The notes: generated by a model from the letters alone, not told the origin. DNA of 64,000 bases from JAGVSR01 sp033765145 (GCA_033765145.1 JANRIH010000032.1:186001-250000); one strand, 5' to 3'; counted from the first letter of the stretch, positions 9,051-18,588 are shown. A program made the numbers and translations.

Positions 9051-11903
9051 ATGCTCGAGAAAACTTACCAGCCGGCCGTGATCGAGCCGCGCGTCGCCGC
9101 CGATTGGGAGAAGGCGGAAGCCTTCAAGGCCGGGCGTCCAGAGCGCGCCAAGGCGGAAACATATTCGATCGTCATTCCGCCGCCGAACGTCACGGGCTCG
9201 CTCCACATGGGGCACGCCCTGAACAATACATTGCAGGACGTGCTCTGCCGGTTCGAGCGGATGCGCGGCAAGGACGTGCTCTGGCAGCCTGGCACCGATC
9301 ACGCCGGCATCGCGACGCAGATGGTCGTCGAGCGGAAGCTTGCGAGCGAGAACCGCACCGACCGCCGCACCATGGGCCGCGAGGCGTTCGTCGACGCGGT
9401 CTGGGCCTGGAAGGCCGAGAGCGGCGGCACGATCGTCAATCAGTTGAAACGCCTCGGCTGCTCGTGCGACTGGAGCCGCGAGCGCTTCACGATGGACGAG
9501 GGGCTCTCCAAGGCCGTCGTCAAGGTGTTCGTGGAGTTGCACCGCGCGGGCCTCATCTACCGCGACAAGCGCCTCGTCAACTGGGACCCGAAGTTCCAGA
9601 CCGCGATCTCCGATCTCGAGGTCGTTCAGGTCGAGGCGAAAGGTTCGCTGTCTTGGACCGACGGCGATCCCGAAAAGCCGTTCGATGCGGCGGCACTCGC
9701 CAAGGCGCTCGCTAAGAACCCGAGCGGGCACATGTATCACTTCCGCTATCCTTTGGCGGACGACCCTACACGGTTCATCGTCGTCGCGACGACGCGACCC
9801 GAGACGATGCTGGGGGACACCGGCGTCGCGGTTCATCCCGAGGACGATCGCTACAAGGACCTCGTGGGCAAGAACGTGCGGCTGCCCCTCGTCGGCCGCC
9901 TGATCCCGATCGTCGCCGACGAGTATTCAGACCCCGAGAAGGGCACGGGTGCCGTCAAGATCACGCCCGCGCACGACTTCAACGATTTCGAGGTCGGCAA
10001 GCGGCATGATCTGCCAAAGATCAACGTGCTCGATGCGTTCGGCCGCATGAACGAAAATGTGCCCGAAACCTATCGCGGTCTCGACCGGTTCGAGGCGCGG
10101 AAGAAGGTGGTGGCCGACCTTCATGCGCTGGGCCTCCTCGCCAAGATCGAGCCGACGACGCATACCGTGCCCCACGGGGATCGTTCGGGCGTCGTCATCG
10201 AGCCATGGCTGACGGACCAGTGGTACGTGAACGCGGCCGAGCTTGCGAAGCCCGCGCTCGCCGCCGTGCGCGAGGGGAAGACGCGGTTCGTGCCGGAGCG
10301 CTACGCCGCCGACTATTTCCGCTGGCTCGACAATATCCAGCCGTGGTGCATCTCCCGGCAACTGTGGTGGGGTCACCAGATCCCGGCGTGGTACGGGCCC
10401 GACGGCGAAATCTTCGTCGCATATGACGAGGACGGCGCGCGCGCGGTCGCCGAGAAGGCGCTCGGCAAAGGGGTTGCCCTGAAGCGCGACGACGACGTCC
10501 TCGACACCTGGTTCTCGTCGGGCCTTTGGGCCTTCTCCACACTCGGCTGGCCCGACGATACGAAGGAACTCCAGCGCTTCTACCCGACGTCCACACTCGT
10601 CACGGGCTTCGACATCATCTTCTTCTGGGTCGCGCGCATGATGATGCTGTCGCTTCATTTCCAGAAGGACGTGCCATTCCGCGACGTCGTGATCCACGGC
10701 CTCGTCCGCGACGGCCAGGGCAACAAGATGTCGAAGACGCGGGGCAACGTCATCGATCCACTCGATATCATCGATGGCATCTCCCTCGCCGATCTCATCG
10801 CGAAACGTACGGCTGGCCTCGACAAGGAACAGGCGAACCGCGTCGAGCGCGAATTGAAGAAGGACTACCCCAAGGGCATCGAGAGCTACGGCACCGACGC
10901 GCTGCGCTTCACCATGGCCGCCATGGCCGCGCAGGGCTCGGACGTGAAGCTCTCGATCGATCGCGTCGAGGGCTATCGCAACTTCGCGACCAAGCTCTGG
11001 AACGCGTCGCGCTTCGCCGAGATGAACGAATGCGTGCGCAATCGTGATTTCGATCCGAAGACCGTGTCTCACCCCTTGAACCGCTGGATCGTCGGCGAGA
11101 CGGAGCGCGCCGCGAAGGCCGTGACAGCCGGCATCGAAGCCTACAAATTCAACGAGGCCGCGGGCGCGATCTACGAATTCGTCTGGGGCGTGTTCTGCGA
11201 CTGGTACCTGGAACTCGTGAAGCCGATCCTCTTAGGTGACGACGACGCCTCGAAGACCGAGACGCGTGCGACGACGGCCTGGGCGCTCGACCAGATCCTG
11301 AAGCTCCTGCACCCGTTCATGCCATTCATCACGGAAGAACTCTGGGCGCACATGGTCGAGCACGGCGTCGCGCGCCGCTCTCTGCTGGCGCTCTCCCAGT
11401 GGCCTCAGCTCGACGGTCTTGCATCGACCGAAATCGACGAGGAGATCGGCTGGGTGATCGCGGTCATCTCCGAAATTCGCTCGGGCCGCACCGAGATGAA
11501 CGTGCCTGCGGGGGCCAAGATCCCGCTCGTCGTCACCGGCGCGTCGGATCGCATCAAGGCCCGCGTTCGCGACCACGAGGAGACGATCTCGCGCCTGGCG
11601 CGTCTCGACGGCATCACGTTCGCGAAGACGACGCCGAAGGGCGCCGCGCTGATCGTCGTCGGTGAGGTGACGCTGGCGCTTCCCCTTGCCGGCATCATCG
11701 ACATGGATGCGGAGAGAAAGCGGCTCGAAAAGGAGATCGCGCAGACGGCGTCCGACACCGAGAAGGCTGAGGCCTGGCTCGCGAACGAAGCCAACGTCGC
11801 CAAAAGCCCCGAGCACGTGGTGGCTTTGAATCGCAAGCGCGTCTCGGATGGTTCCGAGCGCCTGAAGCGCTTGACAGCCGCGTTGAAGCGCATCGAGGCA
11901 TAG
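9051..11903 (+). CDS. valS: Valyl-tRNA synthetase
   Basis: 950 residues, the usual length for class Ia ValRS, which charges tRNA-Val with valine in the cytoplasm. Features in order: N-terminal HIGH-type motif PNVTGSLHMGHAL, the large inserted editing domain that hydrolyses Thr-tRNA(Val), KMSKS-type motif GNKMSKTRGNVIDP, an anticodon-binding helical domain, and the C-terminal coiled coil arm (MDAERKRLEKEIAQTASDTE). ATG 9051 begins MLEKTYQPAVIEP, the normal N-terminus; TTG 9030 is in frame but less likely. It follows the second popZ-like gene by 126 bp on the same strand. Confidence 0.98.
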   Translation: MLEKTYQPAVIEPRVAADWEKAEAFKAGRPERAKAETYSIVIPPPNVTGSLHMGHALNNTLQDVLCRFERMRGKDVLWQPGTDHAGIATQMVVERKLASENRTDRRTMGREAFVDAVWAWKAESGGTIVNQLKRLGCSCDWSRERFTMDEGLSKAVVKVFVELHRAGLIYRDKRLVNWDPKFQTAISDLEVVQVEAKGSLSWTDGDPEKPFDAAALAKALAKNPSGHMYHFRYPLADDPTRFIVVATTRPETMLGDTGVAVHPEDDRYKDLVGKNVRLPLVGRLIPIVADEYSDPEKGTGAVKITPAHDFNDFEVGKRHDLPKINVLDAFGRMNENVPETYRGLDRFEARKKVVADLHALGLLAKIEPTTHTVPHGDRSGVVIEPWLTDQWYVNAAELAKPALAAVREGKTRFVPERYAADYFRWLDNIQPWCISRQLWWGHQIPAWYGPDGEIFVAYDEDGARAVAEKALGKGVALKRDDDVLDTWFSSGLWAFSTLGWPDDTKELQRFYPTSTLVTGFDIIFFWVARMMMLSLHFQKDVPFRDVVIHGLVRDGQGNKMSKTRGNVIDPLDIIDGISLADLIAKRTAGLDKEQANRVERELKKDYPKGIESYGTDALRFTMAAMAAQGSDVKLSIDRVEGYRNFATKLWNASRFAEMNECVRNRDFDPKTVSHPLNRWIVGETERAAKAVTAGIEAYKFNEAAGAIYEFVWGVFCDWYLELVKPILLGDDDASKTETRATTAWALDQILKLLHPFMPFITEELWAHMVEHGVARRSLLALSQWPQLDGLASTEIDEEIGWVIAVISEIRSGRTEMNVPAGAKIPLVVTGASDRIKARVRDHEETISRLARLDGITFAKTTPKGAALIVVGEVTLALPLAGIIDMDAERKRLEKEIAQTASDTEKAEAWLANEANVAKSPEHVVALNRKRVSDGSERLKRLTAALKRIEA

Positions 11904-11966
11904 CCGCCGAGGTTGTTATCGCCATTGCTGCTTCCCGAGCGGGTCGCATCGTGCCACCCCGCTTGC

Positions 11967-12109
11967 CGTCATCCTGGCGAAAGCCAGGACCCAGATAGGC
12001 ATCCGAGCGAAGCGCGAGGTCGAAGGCCCGCGTGTGGCAACTCGTGCCGTCCGTCACTTGGATCCAGCCGATGAAGCTCATCTGGGTTCCGGCTTTCGCC
12101 GGAATGACG
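11967..12109. repeat. Inverted-repeat intergenic element (143 bp)
   Basis: The ends 11967-11996 and 12080-12109 are near-perfect inverted copies of a 30-bp sequence containing TCCTGGCGAAAGCCAGGAC on one side and GTTCCGGCTTTCGCCGGAA on the other. Each end is itself a small palindrome. The element lies between the convergent valS and DMT exporter genes. The same ends occur at 38744-38886, again spanning exactly 143 bp but around an unrelated core. This resembles the REP/BIME type of dispersed repeat; no coding region is inside. Confidence 0.75.
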
Positions 12110-12141
12110 AGCGTCGGTGCAGCGTGCCGCATTCAGCGCCC

Positions 12142-13038
12142 TCACGCGCGCCTGTCCAGCAACGCCGCCACGAGCCGCCCGTCGATCACGATGAGCGCGA
12201 GCGTGATGATCGCCGCCCCAATGATCTGACGCATGACGATGGGCTCCGCGAGGAAGACGTGCCCGAGCAGGATGGCGCTCGGCGGAATGAGAAGCGTGAC
12301 GAGCATCACGTTGACACCGCCCGAACTGGCCATGACGCGGAAGAACAGGACGTACGCGAGGGCCGTCGAAAAGAGTGCCAGCACGCCGACGGCCTGCCAT
12401 GTCGCGACGCCCGGCACTTCGAGCGTCCATGGACGGTCGAGAACGAGAGCCACGGGCACAAGTATGACGGCTGATGCGATGAGTTGGCTCGCGGCCGCGA
12501 CCAACGGTGGCACACCCGCGAAACGCCGCCCCCAGAGCGCTGAAAATCCATAACAGAGTGATGCGCAGAGAATCATCAGCATCGCGCCGACGTGGGTATC
12601 GTTGCCGAGAATGGCCTCCGGGCCGACGAGGACCGCCACGCCCGCGATCCCGAGGACAATGCCGATCCAACTTCGCGCGGGCGGTCTGCCGCTGCCCCCG
12701 AAGAGCGCCGCGACGATGATTGCGAAGAGCGGCGACGTCGCGTTCAAGACGGACGTGAGACCGGCCGTGATCTCGGTCTGCCCCTGGGCGATGAGCGTGA
12801 AAGGCACGACGTTGTTGAGAACGGCCATCACGGCGAAATCCCGCCAATGAGCGCGCGAGGTCGGCAGGCGGTAGCCCATCGCTCGGACGATCGGCACGAG
12901 AACGAGTGCGGCAAGCGCGAGACGCACGAAAACGAGCGTCGCGGGCGGCAGTTCCTGGACGGCGATGTCGTTCAACACGAACCCGCCGCCCCAGATGAGC
13001 GAGAGAACGAGGAGGAAGACCCAGTCGAGGGAAGACAT
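12142..13038 (-). CDS. DMT (EamA) family transporter
   Basis: A 298-residue integral membrane protein with ten predicted spans arranged as two EamA halves (LSLIWGGGFVLND in the first; the second begins near ILCASLCYGFSALWGRRFAG). Such proteins export or import small metabolites such as amino acids or nucleotides by secondary transport; the substrate cannot be read from sequence. The ATG start leads directly into the first span. It lies 89 bp downstream of the DUF2865 gene on the same strand and converges on valS. Confidence 0.9.
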   Translation of the reverse strand: MSSLDWVFLLVLSLIWGGGFVLNDIAVQELPPATLVFVRLALAALVLVPIVRAMGYRLPTSRAHWRDFAVMAVLNNVVPFTLIAQGQTEITAGLTSVLNATSPLFAIIVAALFGGSGRPPARSWIGIVLGIAGVAVLVGPEAILGNDTHVGAMLMILCASLCYGFSALWGRRFAGVPPLVAAASQLIASAVILVPVALVLDRPWTLEVPGVATWQAVGVLALFSTALAYVLFFRVMASSGGVNVMLVTLLIPPSAILLGHVFLAEPIVMRQIIGAAIITLALIVIDGRLVAALLDRRA

Positions 13039-13127
13039 GCGATACCGGTGGGCGGCGGGTGACGGCCGACGTTAGATGTCTGGTGAGTGCCGCAAAAGAG
13101 TTGCCGCGGAAGGAGCGCGGATGGATT

Positions 13128-14411
13128 TCACGGCGTCGTCGAGCCGGTCGTCTCGGACGTCCAGCCCGAGGTCGCTTCCGGCGCCTCGACCCGCGCGCCG
13201 ACGACCCCCGTGCTCACACCGGGGGCCGCTCCCGGCGCCGCGCCCTGCTGCTGGGGCGGAGCCTCGCCCTCGGGCTGATACTCCGCGACCTTGCACGAGC
13301 AGCCCTTGACGTACTCCTTGCGGTAGCGGAAGGCCGTCTTCAATTCCGAGTAGGGCATGTTGGAGGTGGCGCCGACCATCTGTTCGACCGACGCGCCAGG
13401 GTTCTGGTAATAGAAAAGCTCGGCCGGTGCCGCGCACTTCGACGCGCACACGTCCGCGTCCCGCTGGAAGTGATTGGGCAGCGTCGAGAAGCTGACCGGG
13501 AAGTAGTAGCCGTCGCAAAGCCGGACGCAGACTGTCCGGTACGTCGCGTAAGGCAGGCTCTGGTACGAGCCGCCCATGCCGCCCGCGCCCCCGCTGTCCT
13601 CCTGCCAGAGCGACGAGAACGGGTTCGTGGCTTCGTTCCGACGCGCCGCCTCGCGGGCGTAGTTTGGACCGCAATTGTTGCGCGCCAGTTCGCGGATGAT
13701 GTCGTCCTGGATCGAGCGGTCAGCCTCGACGCTCACTTGATTGCGCTGCCCTTCGAGGTCGGCGAGTTGACGTTTGAGTGTCGTCACTGCGTTCGAGAGA
13801 TCGACGCACTTCCGCGTGTTGCGGAGCGTCTTCGAGAACAGGAAATAGTCGTAGCAGTTCGCGCGCTCGAGATTGCCTTTTGCTTCCGCGAGCTGTCGGC
13901 TCGTCTGGCGCATCTGGCTCTCAATCATCGGCAGAATGTCGCGCGAGGGGTTCCCGCGCTGTGTCTCGGCGACGAGGCGCTGCTCGAGCTGGAGGCAGAT
14001 CGGCGGCTGGTTGACGGCGCCATAGGGTTGCGGCGCGTATCCGGGCGGAGCGGCCTGGTCGGCCGGCGGGCGCCACGTCGGCGGCGGCTGCTCGACAGGT
14101 TGGCGGGGCTGGGGCCGCGGTGCGGGCTCGTCCCATGGCCATTGGAAGCCCTGGGCCTGCGCATCGGCAACGACGATCTGGGGCAGAACGGCAAACCCCG
14201 CCGCGAGGCCGAACGCGAGCGCTGTGAGAGGCCGTGCCAAGTGTCCGATCAGCGAACGACCAGCACCTTGCCGTCCGCGGAGCGATGGCGCGGCAGCGTC
14301 GCGGGAGCGCGGCATGTCGGCGGGTCTGTCTTCCAAACGTCCGGTTCCGTTGCCGTCGAAGGCGGCTTTGATCGCCTGCTGAAGCGCGCGGCTGAGGCGG
14401 CGGAAGGACAT
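13128..14411 (-). CDS. DUF2865 domain-containing exported protein
   Basis: 427 residues. An internal hydrophobic segment (LTALAFGLAAGFAVLP, about residues 64-79) ending near AQAQG looks like a late signal peptide or membrane anchor. A Pro-rich linker follows, then a helical Cys-containing region (residues about 138-245), then the DUF2865 core with YRTVCVRLCDGYYFPVSFST, ADVCASKC and MPYSELKTAFRYR. The Cys pairs suggest disulphides in the periplasm. The family is found in Hyphomicrobiales and has no known function. ATG 14411 is used; a later start nearer the signal segment is possible. It is transcribed away from cysS. Confidence 0.82.
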   Translation of the reverse strand: MSFRRLSRALQQAIKAAFDGNGTGRLEDRPADMPRSRDAAAPSLRGRQGAGRSLIGHLARPLTALAFGLAAGFAVLPQIVVADAQAQGFQWPWDEPAPRPQPRQPVEQPPPTWRPPADQAAPPGYAPQPYGAVNQPPICLQLEQRLVAETQRGNPSRDILPMIESQMRQTSRQLAEAKGNLERANCYDYFLFSKTLRNTRKCVDLSNAVTTLKRQLADLEGQRNQVSVEADRSIQDDIIRELARNNCGPNYAREAARRNEATNPFSSLWQEDSGGAGGMGGSYQSLPYATYRTVCVRLCDGYYFPVSFSTLPNHFQRDADVCASKCAAPAELFYYQNPGASVEQMVGATSNMPYSELKTAFRYRKEYVKGCSCKVAEYQPEGEAPPQQQGAAPGAAPGVSTGVVGARVEAPEATSGWTSETTGSTTP

Positions 14412-14734
14412 TGACCGTCCATCGAAAGTGCCGGCCGCCGCGCGACTTGAGCCAAGTGACTTTGGTCAGGTATCGCATAGGCAGCCAATGGGGAGCAAAT
14501 GCGGCAGATCGGCCCTCGGTGCGTGCCGAGGCGCTTCCCTTGACGCCCGGCCCCCATCGTCCCATAAGCTCCAATTCATGGACCGGATGAGCGAAATGAG
14601 CGCCACACCACCCGTCCGCGGCGAGGGCTGCGGCGGCCGGACCATTATTGCGGGCTAGTCAAATAGGCTGGCGCGGTCCCTCTTTTGCCCGACAACGATT
14701 GAGGATGAGCCCCGCCGGCGGATGAGGGGCAATC
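14412..14734. promoter_or_regulatory. Divergent intergenic region between DUF2865 gene and cysS
   Basis: 323 bp between two genes transcribed in opposite directions, so promoters for both should lie here. A GAGGGG ribosome-binding site is visible at about 14724-14729 for cysS. I saw no T-box, riboswitch or other long hairpin that could be defended, and no gene. Confidence 0.5.
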
Positions 14735-16156
14735 GTGTCGCTGACGCTCTACAACACGCTGACGCGCAAGAAGGAGCCGTTCACGCCGCTCGATCCGAAC
14801 AATGTTCGGATGTACGTGTGCGGCCCGACGGTCTACGACTTCGCCCACATCGGCAACGCGCGCCCCGTCATCGTCTTCGACGTGCTCTACCGGCTCTTGC
14901 GCCACCTCTACGGCGCGGATCACGTCACCTACGTCCGGAACATCACGGACGTCGACGACAAGATCAACGCACGCGCCGCCGAGCGCTATCCCGATCTCGC
15001 GCCAGAGGTCGGCATCAGGAAACTGACCGAGGAAACCGCGGCGCAGTTCCACAAGGACATCGCGGCGCTGGGCGTTCTGCCCCCGACCGTCGAGCCGCGC
15101 GCGACCGAGCACATCAGGGAGATGGTCGAGCTCTGCAATCGGCTCGTGAGGAACGGCAACGCCTATGTCGCGGCCGATCATGTGCTCTTCGACGTGTCGT
15201 CCATGCCCGACTACGGACGCCTGTCCAATCGCTCGCTCGAGGAGATGGAAGCGGGCGCCCGCGTTGAGGTCGCGCCCTACAAGAAGGGACCGATGGATTT
15301 CGTGCTCTGGAAGCCGTCCAAAGCCAGTGAGCCCGCTTGGGAAAGCCCCGCAGGCATCACGGTCAAGGGACGTCCCGGCTGGCACATCGAGTGCTCTGCC
15401 ATGAGCTGGAAACATCTGGGTGAGGTCTTCGACATCCACGGCGGCGGCATCGATCTGACGTTTCCCCATCACGAGAACGAGATCGCGCAATCGCGCTGCG
15501 CCCACGACACCGACGTCATGGCGCGCGTCTGGATGCACAACGGCTTCCTGCAGGTCGAAGGCGAGAAGATGTCGAAGTCGCTTGGGAACTTCATCACGAT
15601 CAACGAGTTGCTCGCCACCAAGCGCTTCGGCAACAGCCAGTGGCATGGCCGTGTCGTGCGCCTCGCGATGCTCGGCACGCACTACCGCCAGCCGATCGAC
15701 TGGACCGTCGACCGGCTGGTTCAGGCGCGGCAGACGGCGATGGACTTCGCGACGATGCTGCACGGCGTCGAGCCGGCGGAGAAGCCCCATCCCGACGTCA
15801 TCGCCATGCTGTCGGATGATCTCAACACGCCGAGCGCCATGTCGATCATCCACGGTCTCGCCAAGTCGGCCGCCCGGAATGTCGAGAGCGCGCGCGAGTT
15901 GAAGGCGACGCTGCAATTTTTGGGCTTGTACGACAACGAGGCCCGCGAACAGCTCGACCCCGGCTTCGATCCCGGCGCAGTTGATCGCTCGAAGGTTGCT
16001 GTCCTCATCGCCGCCCGCCTCGAAGCCCGCAAGAACAAGGACTTCAAGGAGAGCGACCGCATCCGTGACGAACTCGCCGCCATGGGCATTGCGCTGAAGG
16101 ACACGAAAAACAAGGACACCGGCGAGATCGAAACGACGTGGGAGGTCGCGCGATGA
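14735..16156 (+). CDS. cysS: Cysteinyl-tRNA synthetase
   Basis: 473 residues, typical for CysRS, which charges tRNA-Cys in the cytoplasm. Visible are the zinc ligand and HIGH region VCGPTVYDFAHIGNARP, the zinc-binding IECSAM and HHENEIAQS motifs, and the KMSKS motif GEKMSKSLGNF. The C-terminal DALR region ends in KNKDTGEIETTWEVAR. The start is GTG 14735, supported by the GAGGGG site just upstream. tRNA-Cys lies 13 kb away in the same window. Confidence 0.98.
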   Translation: MSLTLYNTLTRKKEPFTPLDPNNVRMYVCGPTVYDFAHIGNARPVIVFDVLYRLLRHLYGADHVTYVRNITDVDDKINARAAERYPDLAPEVGIRKLTEETAAQFHKDIAALGVLPPTVEPRATEHIREMVELCNRLVRNGNAYVAADHVLFDVSSMPDYGRLSNRSLEEMEAGARVEVAPYKKGPMDFVLWKPSKASEPAWESPAGITVKGRPGWHIECSAMSWKHLGEVFDIHGGGIDLTFPHHENEIAQSRCAHDTDVMARVWMHNGFLQVEGEKMSKSLGNFITINELLATKRFGNSQWHGRVVRLAMLGTHYRQPIDWTVDRLVQARQTAMDFATMLHGVEPAEKPHPDVIAMLSDDLNTPSAMSIIHGLAKSAARNVESARELKATLQFLGLYDNEAREQLDPGFDPGAVDRSKVAVLIAARLEARKNKDFKESDRIRDELAAMGIALKDTKNKDTGEIETTWEVAR

Positions 16157-16247
16157 CCCCTCGCCCAGCCCCGGTCGTCAGACCCGCGCCGGCGGGGACC
16201 TGGACAAATGGCAACGCTCTCAAGTCGCCGAGGACTGACCAGGTCCC

Positions 16248-16296
16248 GGCCGTCATGGCGGAGCCATGCCATGCATCGACCACCGGGATGACGGCC
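16248..16296. repeat. Short inverted repeat between cysS and the GNAT gene
   Basis: GGCCGTCAT at 16248-16256 is matched by ATGACGGCC at 16288-16296, a 9-bp perfect stem with a 31-nt loop. It lies in the 160 bp between cysS and the GNAT gene and may attenuate read-through, or be a decayed copy of the dispersed GTCAT-type repeat seen elsewhere. No T-run follows. Confidence 0.4.
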
Positions 16297-16316
16297 GTCG
16301 GGAGGAGCACCACCCC

Positions 16317-16820
16317 ATGACCCGCCTCGGCTTGCCCCTTCGCCCGTATCTGCCAACCGACGCGATGGCGCTCCGCGAGTTGTTCGCCCAATCGATCTAC
16401 GAGCTGACCGCCGAGGAGTACGACGAGGATCAGCGCGTCGCCTGGGCCGCCACCGCCGAGGATGCCGACGCCTTCGCCGCCCGCCTTGCCGCCCTGACGA
16501 CGATCGTTATCGAGGTCGACGGCGAGCACCTGGGCTTCGCGGCGTTAAAGGGCAGTAACCATTTCGAAGACCTCTTCGTGCATCCATGGTACGCGGGCGA
16601 GGGCGTCGGCACGGCACTCGCCGATGCGGTCGAGGCGCTCGCCAAGGGCCGCGGCGCCACCGAGATCACGGTCGAGGCCAGCGAGACGGCGGAACCCTTC
16701 TTCAAGGCGCGCGGATATAAGGCGACGGAGCGCCGCTCGGTCGAGCGCTTCGGCGAATGGCTGACCCATTGGGCGATGAAGAAATCGCTTGGCGAAACTG
16801 CGGAAGGAAAGCGCCCATGA
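16317..16820 (+). CDS. GNAT family N-acetyltransferase
   Basis: 167 residues with the GNAT fold: an N-terminal strand-helix part (LPLRPYLPTDAMALRELFA), strand 4 FEDLFVHPWYAGEGVGTALAD that supplies the acetyl-CoA pyrophosphate loop, and the C-terminal EPFFKARGYKATERRSV strand-helix typical of family ends. It transfers an acetyl group from acetyl-CoA to an unknown amine. ATG 16317 has a GGAGGAG site 9 nt upstream, which excludes the longer open frame. Its stop overlaps the start of the next small gene (ATGA). Confidence 0.88.
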   Translation: MTRLGLPLRPYLPTDAMALRELFAQSIYELTAEEYDEDQRVAWAATAEDADAFAARLAALTTIVIEVDGEHLGFAALKGSNHFEDLFVHPWYAGEGVGTALADAVEALAKGRGATEITVEASETAEPFFKARGYKATERRSVERFGEWLTHWAMKKSLGETAEGKRP

Positions 16821-16936
16821 CCGGCACCGACGATGAGCCACCGTTCAAACGCCACGCCCGCGTCTACTTCGCGCTGAAGATCGCCGTGCTGGCCGTGGCC
16901 GCCGCACTGGCGCTGAAGGCGCTTGGCACCTGGTAA
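16817..16936 (+). CDS. Predicted 39-residue single-span membrane protein
   Basis: A short frame starts at ATG 16817, sharing ATGA with the stop of the GNAT gene, and ends with TAA 16934-16936, just 4 bp before the cimA start. The product has a polar, acidic N-terminus (MTGTDDEPPFKRHARVYF) followed by a hydrophobic Ala/Leu/Val-rich segment of about 18 residues and a short tail. One membrane span with the N-terminal basic residues cytoplasmic is expected. Translational coupling on both sides and the lack of a gap argue that it is real. I do not recognise a family. Confidence 0.6.
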   Translation: MTGTDDEPPFKRHARVYFALKIAVLAVAAALALKALGTW

Positions 16937-16940
16937 TCCG

Positions 16941-18551
16941 ATGACGAAAGAACGTCTCTACCTCTACGATACGACGTTGCGCGACGGGGCGCAGACGACG
17001 GGCGTCGACTTTTCGCTCGCGGACAAGCGCCGCATCATCGACGTCCTCGATGCGTTGGGTGTCGATTATGTCGAAGGCGGCTATCCCGGTTCTAACCCGA
17101 CCGACACCGAACTCTTTGAAACGCGCCCCAATCTCCAGACCGCGCGCTTCACGGCCTTTGGCATGACGAAGCGCGCCGGACGCTCGATCTCGAACGATCC
17201 TGGCTTCCAGACGCTCGTCCAATCAGCCGCCGACAGCATCTGCCTCGTCGCGAAATCGTGGGACTACCACGTGCGCGTCGCACTCGGCATCTCGAACGAG
17301 GAGAACCTCGAAGGCGTCGCCGAAAGCATTCGCGCGGTCGTCGCGGCTGGCAAGGAAGCCATGCTCGACTGCGAGCACTTCTTCGACGGCTACAAGGGCA
17401 ACCGCGACTACGCCCTGGCCGTCGCCAAGACCGCATATGACAGCGGCGCGCGCTGGGTCGTCCTGTGCGATACGAACGGCGGCACGCTGCCCCACGAGGT
17501 CGAGCGCATCGTCGCCGACGTCGCGACGGTCGTGCCCGGGAGCCATCTCGGCATCCACACCCACAACGACACCGACAACGCCGTCGCGAATACGCTCTTT
17601 GCCGTCCGCGCGGGCTGCCGCCAGATCCAGGGCACGCTGAACGGCTTGGGCGAGCGCTGCGGCAACGCCAACATGACCTCAATCATCCCGACGCTGCTTC
17701 TGAAAAGCGAGTTCGCGGACCGTTTCGAGACCGGCATCACGCCCGAAGCGCTGCGCACGCTGACGCACGCGAGCCGCGTCCTCGACGAGGTTTTGAACCG
17801 TGCGCCGAACCGCCACGCGCCCTACGTCGGCGAAAGCGCGTTTGCGACCAAGGCCGGCATCCATGCTTCCGCCATCCTGAAGGAGCCCGAGACCTACGAG
17901 CACGTGACGCCCGAGAGTGTGGGCAACGAGCGCCGCCTGCTCGTTTCCAAGCAGGCCGGACGTTCGAACGTGATGGCAGCACTCGAAAGGATCGGCCTCG
18001 CAGCCGCGCGCGACGACGATCGTGTCGGCACGCTGCTCGAGGAGGTCAAGGCGCGCGAAGCGGCCGGCTACTCCTACGAAGCTGCCGAGGCGTCCTTCGA
18101 GCTTCTGGCCCGGCGCGCGTTGGCGAACGTGCCGAAGTTCTTCTCCGTCGACAGTTTCCGCGTCATGGTCGAGCGGCGTCACAATGCCCTGGGCGAGCTC
18201 GTGACCGTGTCCGAGGCGATCGTGAAAGTCTTCGTCAACGGCGACGAGACGCCCCTCTGGTCCGTCGGCGAGGGCAACGGCCCCGTGAACGCCCTCGATC
18301 AGGCGCTCCGCAAGGACCTCGGCCGCTACCAGCGCCATATCGACGAGATCGAACTCGTGGACTACAAGGTCCGTATCCTGACCGGCGGCACCGAGGCCGT
18401 GACGCGGGTGCTCGTGGAAACGCTCGACCACCCTTCGGGCGAGCGCTGGACGACCGTCGGCGTTTCGCCGAACATCATAGATGCGAGTTTCGAGGCACTG
18501 CTCGATAGTATCAATTACAAGTTGTTGAAGGCTGGCGCCGAAGCGGCGTAG
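16941..18551 (+). CDS. cimA: (R)-citramalate synthase
   Basis: 536 residues of the LeuA/HomoCitrate synthase superfamily. It begins with YLYDTTLRDGAQTTGVDF, has the metal-binding HTHNDTDNAVAN and the active site region GTLNGLGERCGNANM, and ends in a LeuA-type regulatory domain (about residues 410-530). The pattern is that of the CimA branch rather than 2-isopropylmalate synthase. CimA condenses pyruvate and acetyl-CoA to citramalate, giving threonine-independent 2-oxobutyrate for isoleucine. A separate leuA is at 45507. ATG 16941 is 4 bp after the upstream small gene, so the two are probably in one operon. Confidence 0.9.
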   Translation: MTKERLYLYDTTLRDGAQTTGVDFSLADKRRIIDVLDALGVDYVEGGYPGSNPTDTELFETRPNLQTARFTAFGMTKRAGRSISNDPGFQTLVQSAADSICLVAKSWDYHVRVALGISNEENLEGVAESIRAVVAAGKEAMLDCEHFFDGYKGNRDYALAVAKTAYDSGARWVVLCDTNGGTLPHEVERIVADVATVVPGSHLGIHTHNDTDNAVANTLFAVRAGCRQIQGTLNGLGERCGNANMTSIIPTLLLKSEFADRFETGITPEALRTLTHASRVLDEVLNRAPNRHAPYVGESAFATKAGIHASAILKEPETYEHVTPESVGNERRLLVSKQAGRSNVMAALERIGLAAARDDDRVGTLLEEVKAREAAGYSYEAAEASFELLARRALANVPKFFSVDSFRVMVERRHNALGELVTVSEAIVKVFVNGDETPLWSVGEGNGPVNALDQALRKDLGRYQRHIDEIELVDYKVRILTGGTEAVTRVLVETLDHPSGERWTTVGVSPNIIDASFEALLDSINYKLLKAGAEAA

Positions 18552-18588
18552 CGTGCTGCCTACTGCCCCGAACAAGGACATCGCCTCC

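Noticed and set aside
7884..9836. A 650-codon open frame antisense to the second popZ-like gene and valS
   Set aside because: It runs across two well-supported genes on the opposite strand and has no family features; high GC explains the lack of stops.
13059..14414. A 451-codon open frame antisense to the DUF2865 gene
   Set aside because: The DUF2865 translation has a full family motif set on the minus strand; the antisense translation is Arg/Leu-rich without motifs.
14412..14734. T-box or riboswitch upstream of cysS
   Set aside because: No specifier loop, T-box sequence or other conserved riboswitch core could be seen; such elements are also rare before synthetase genes in alphaproteobacteria.
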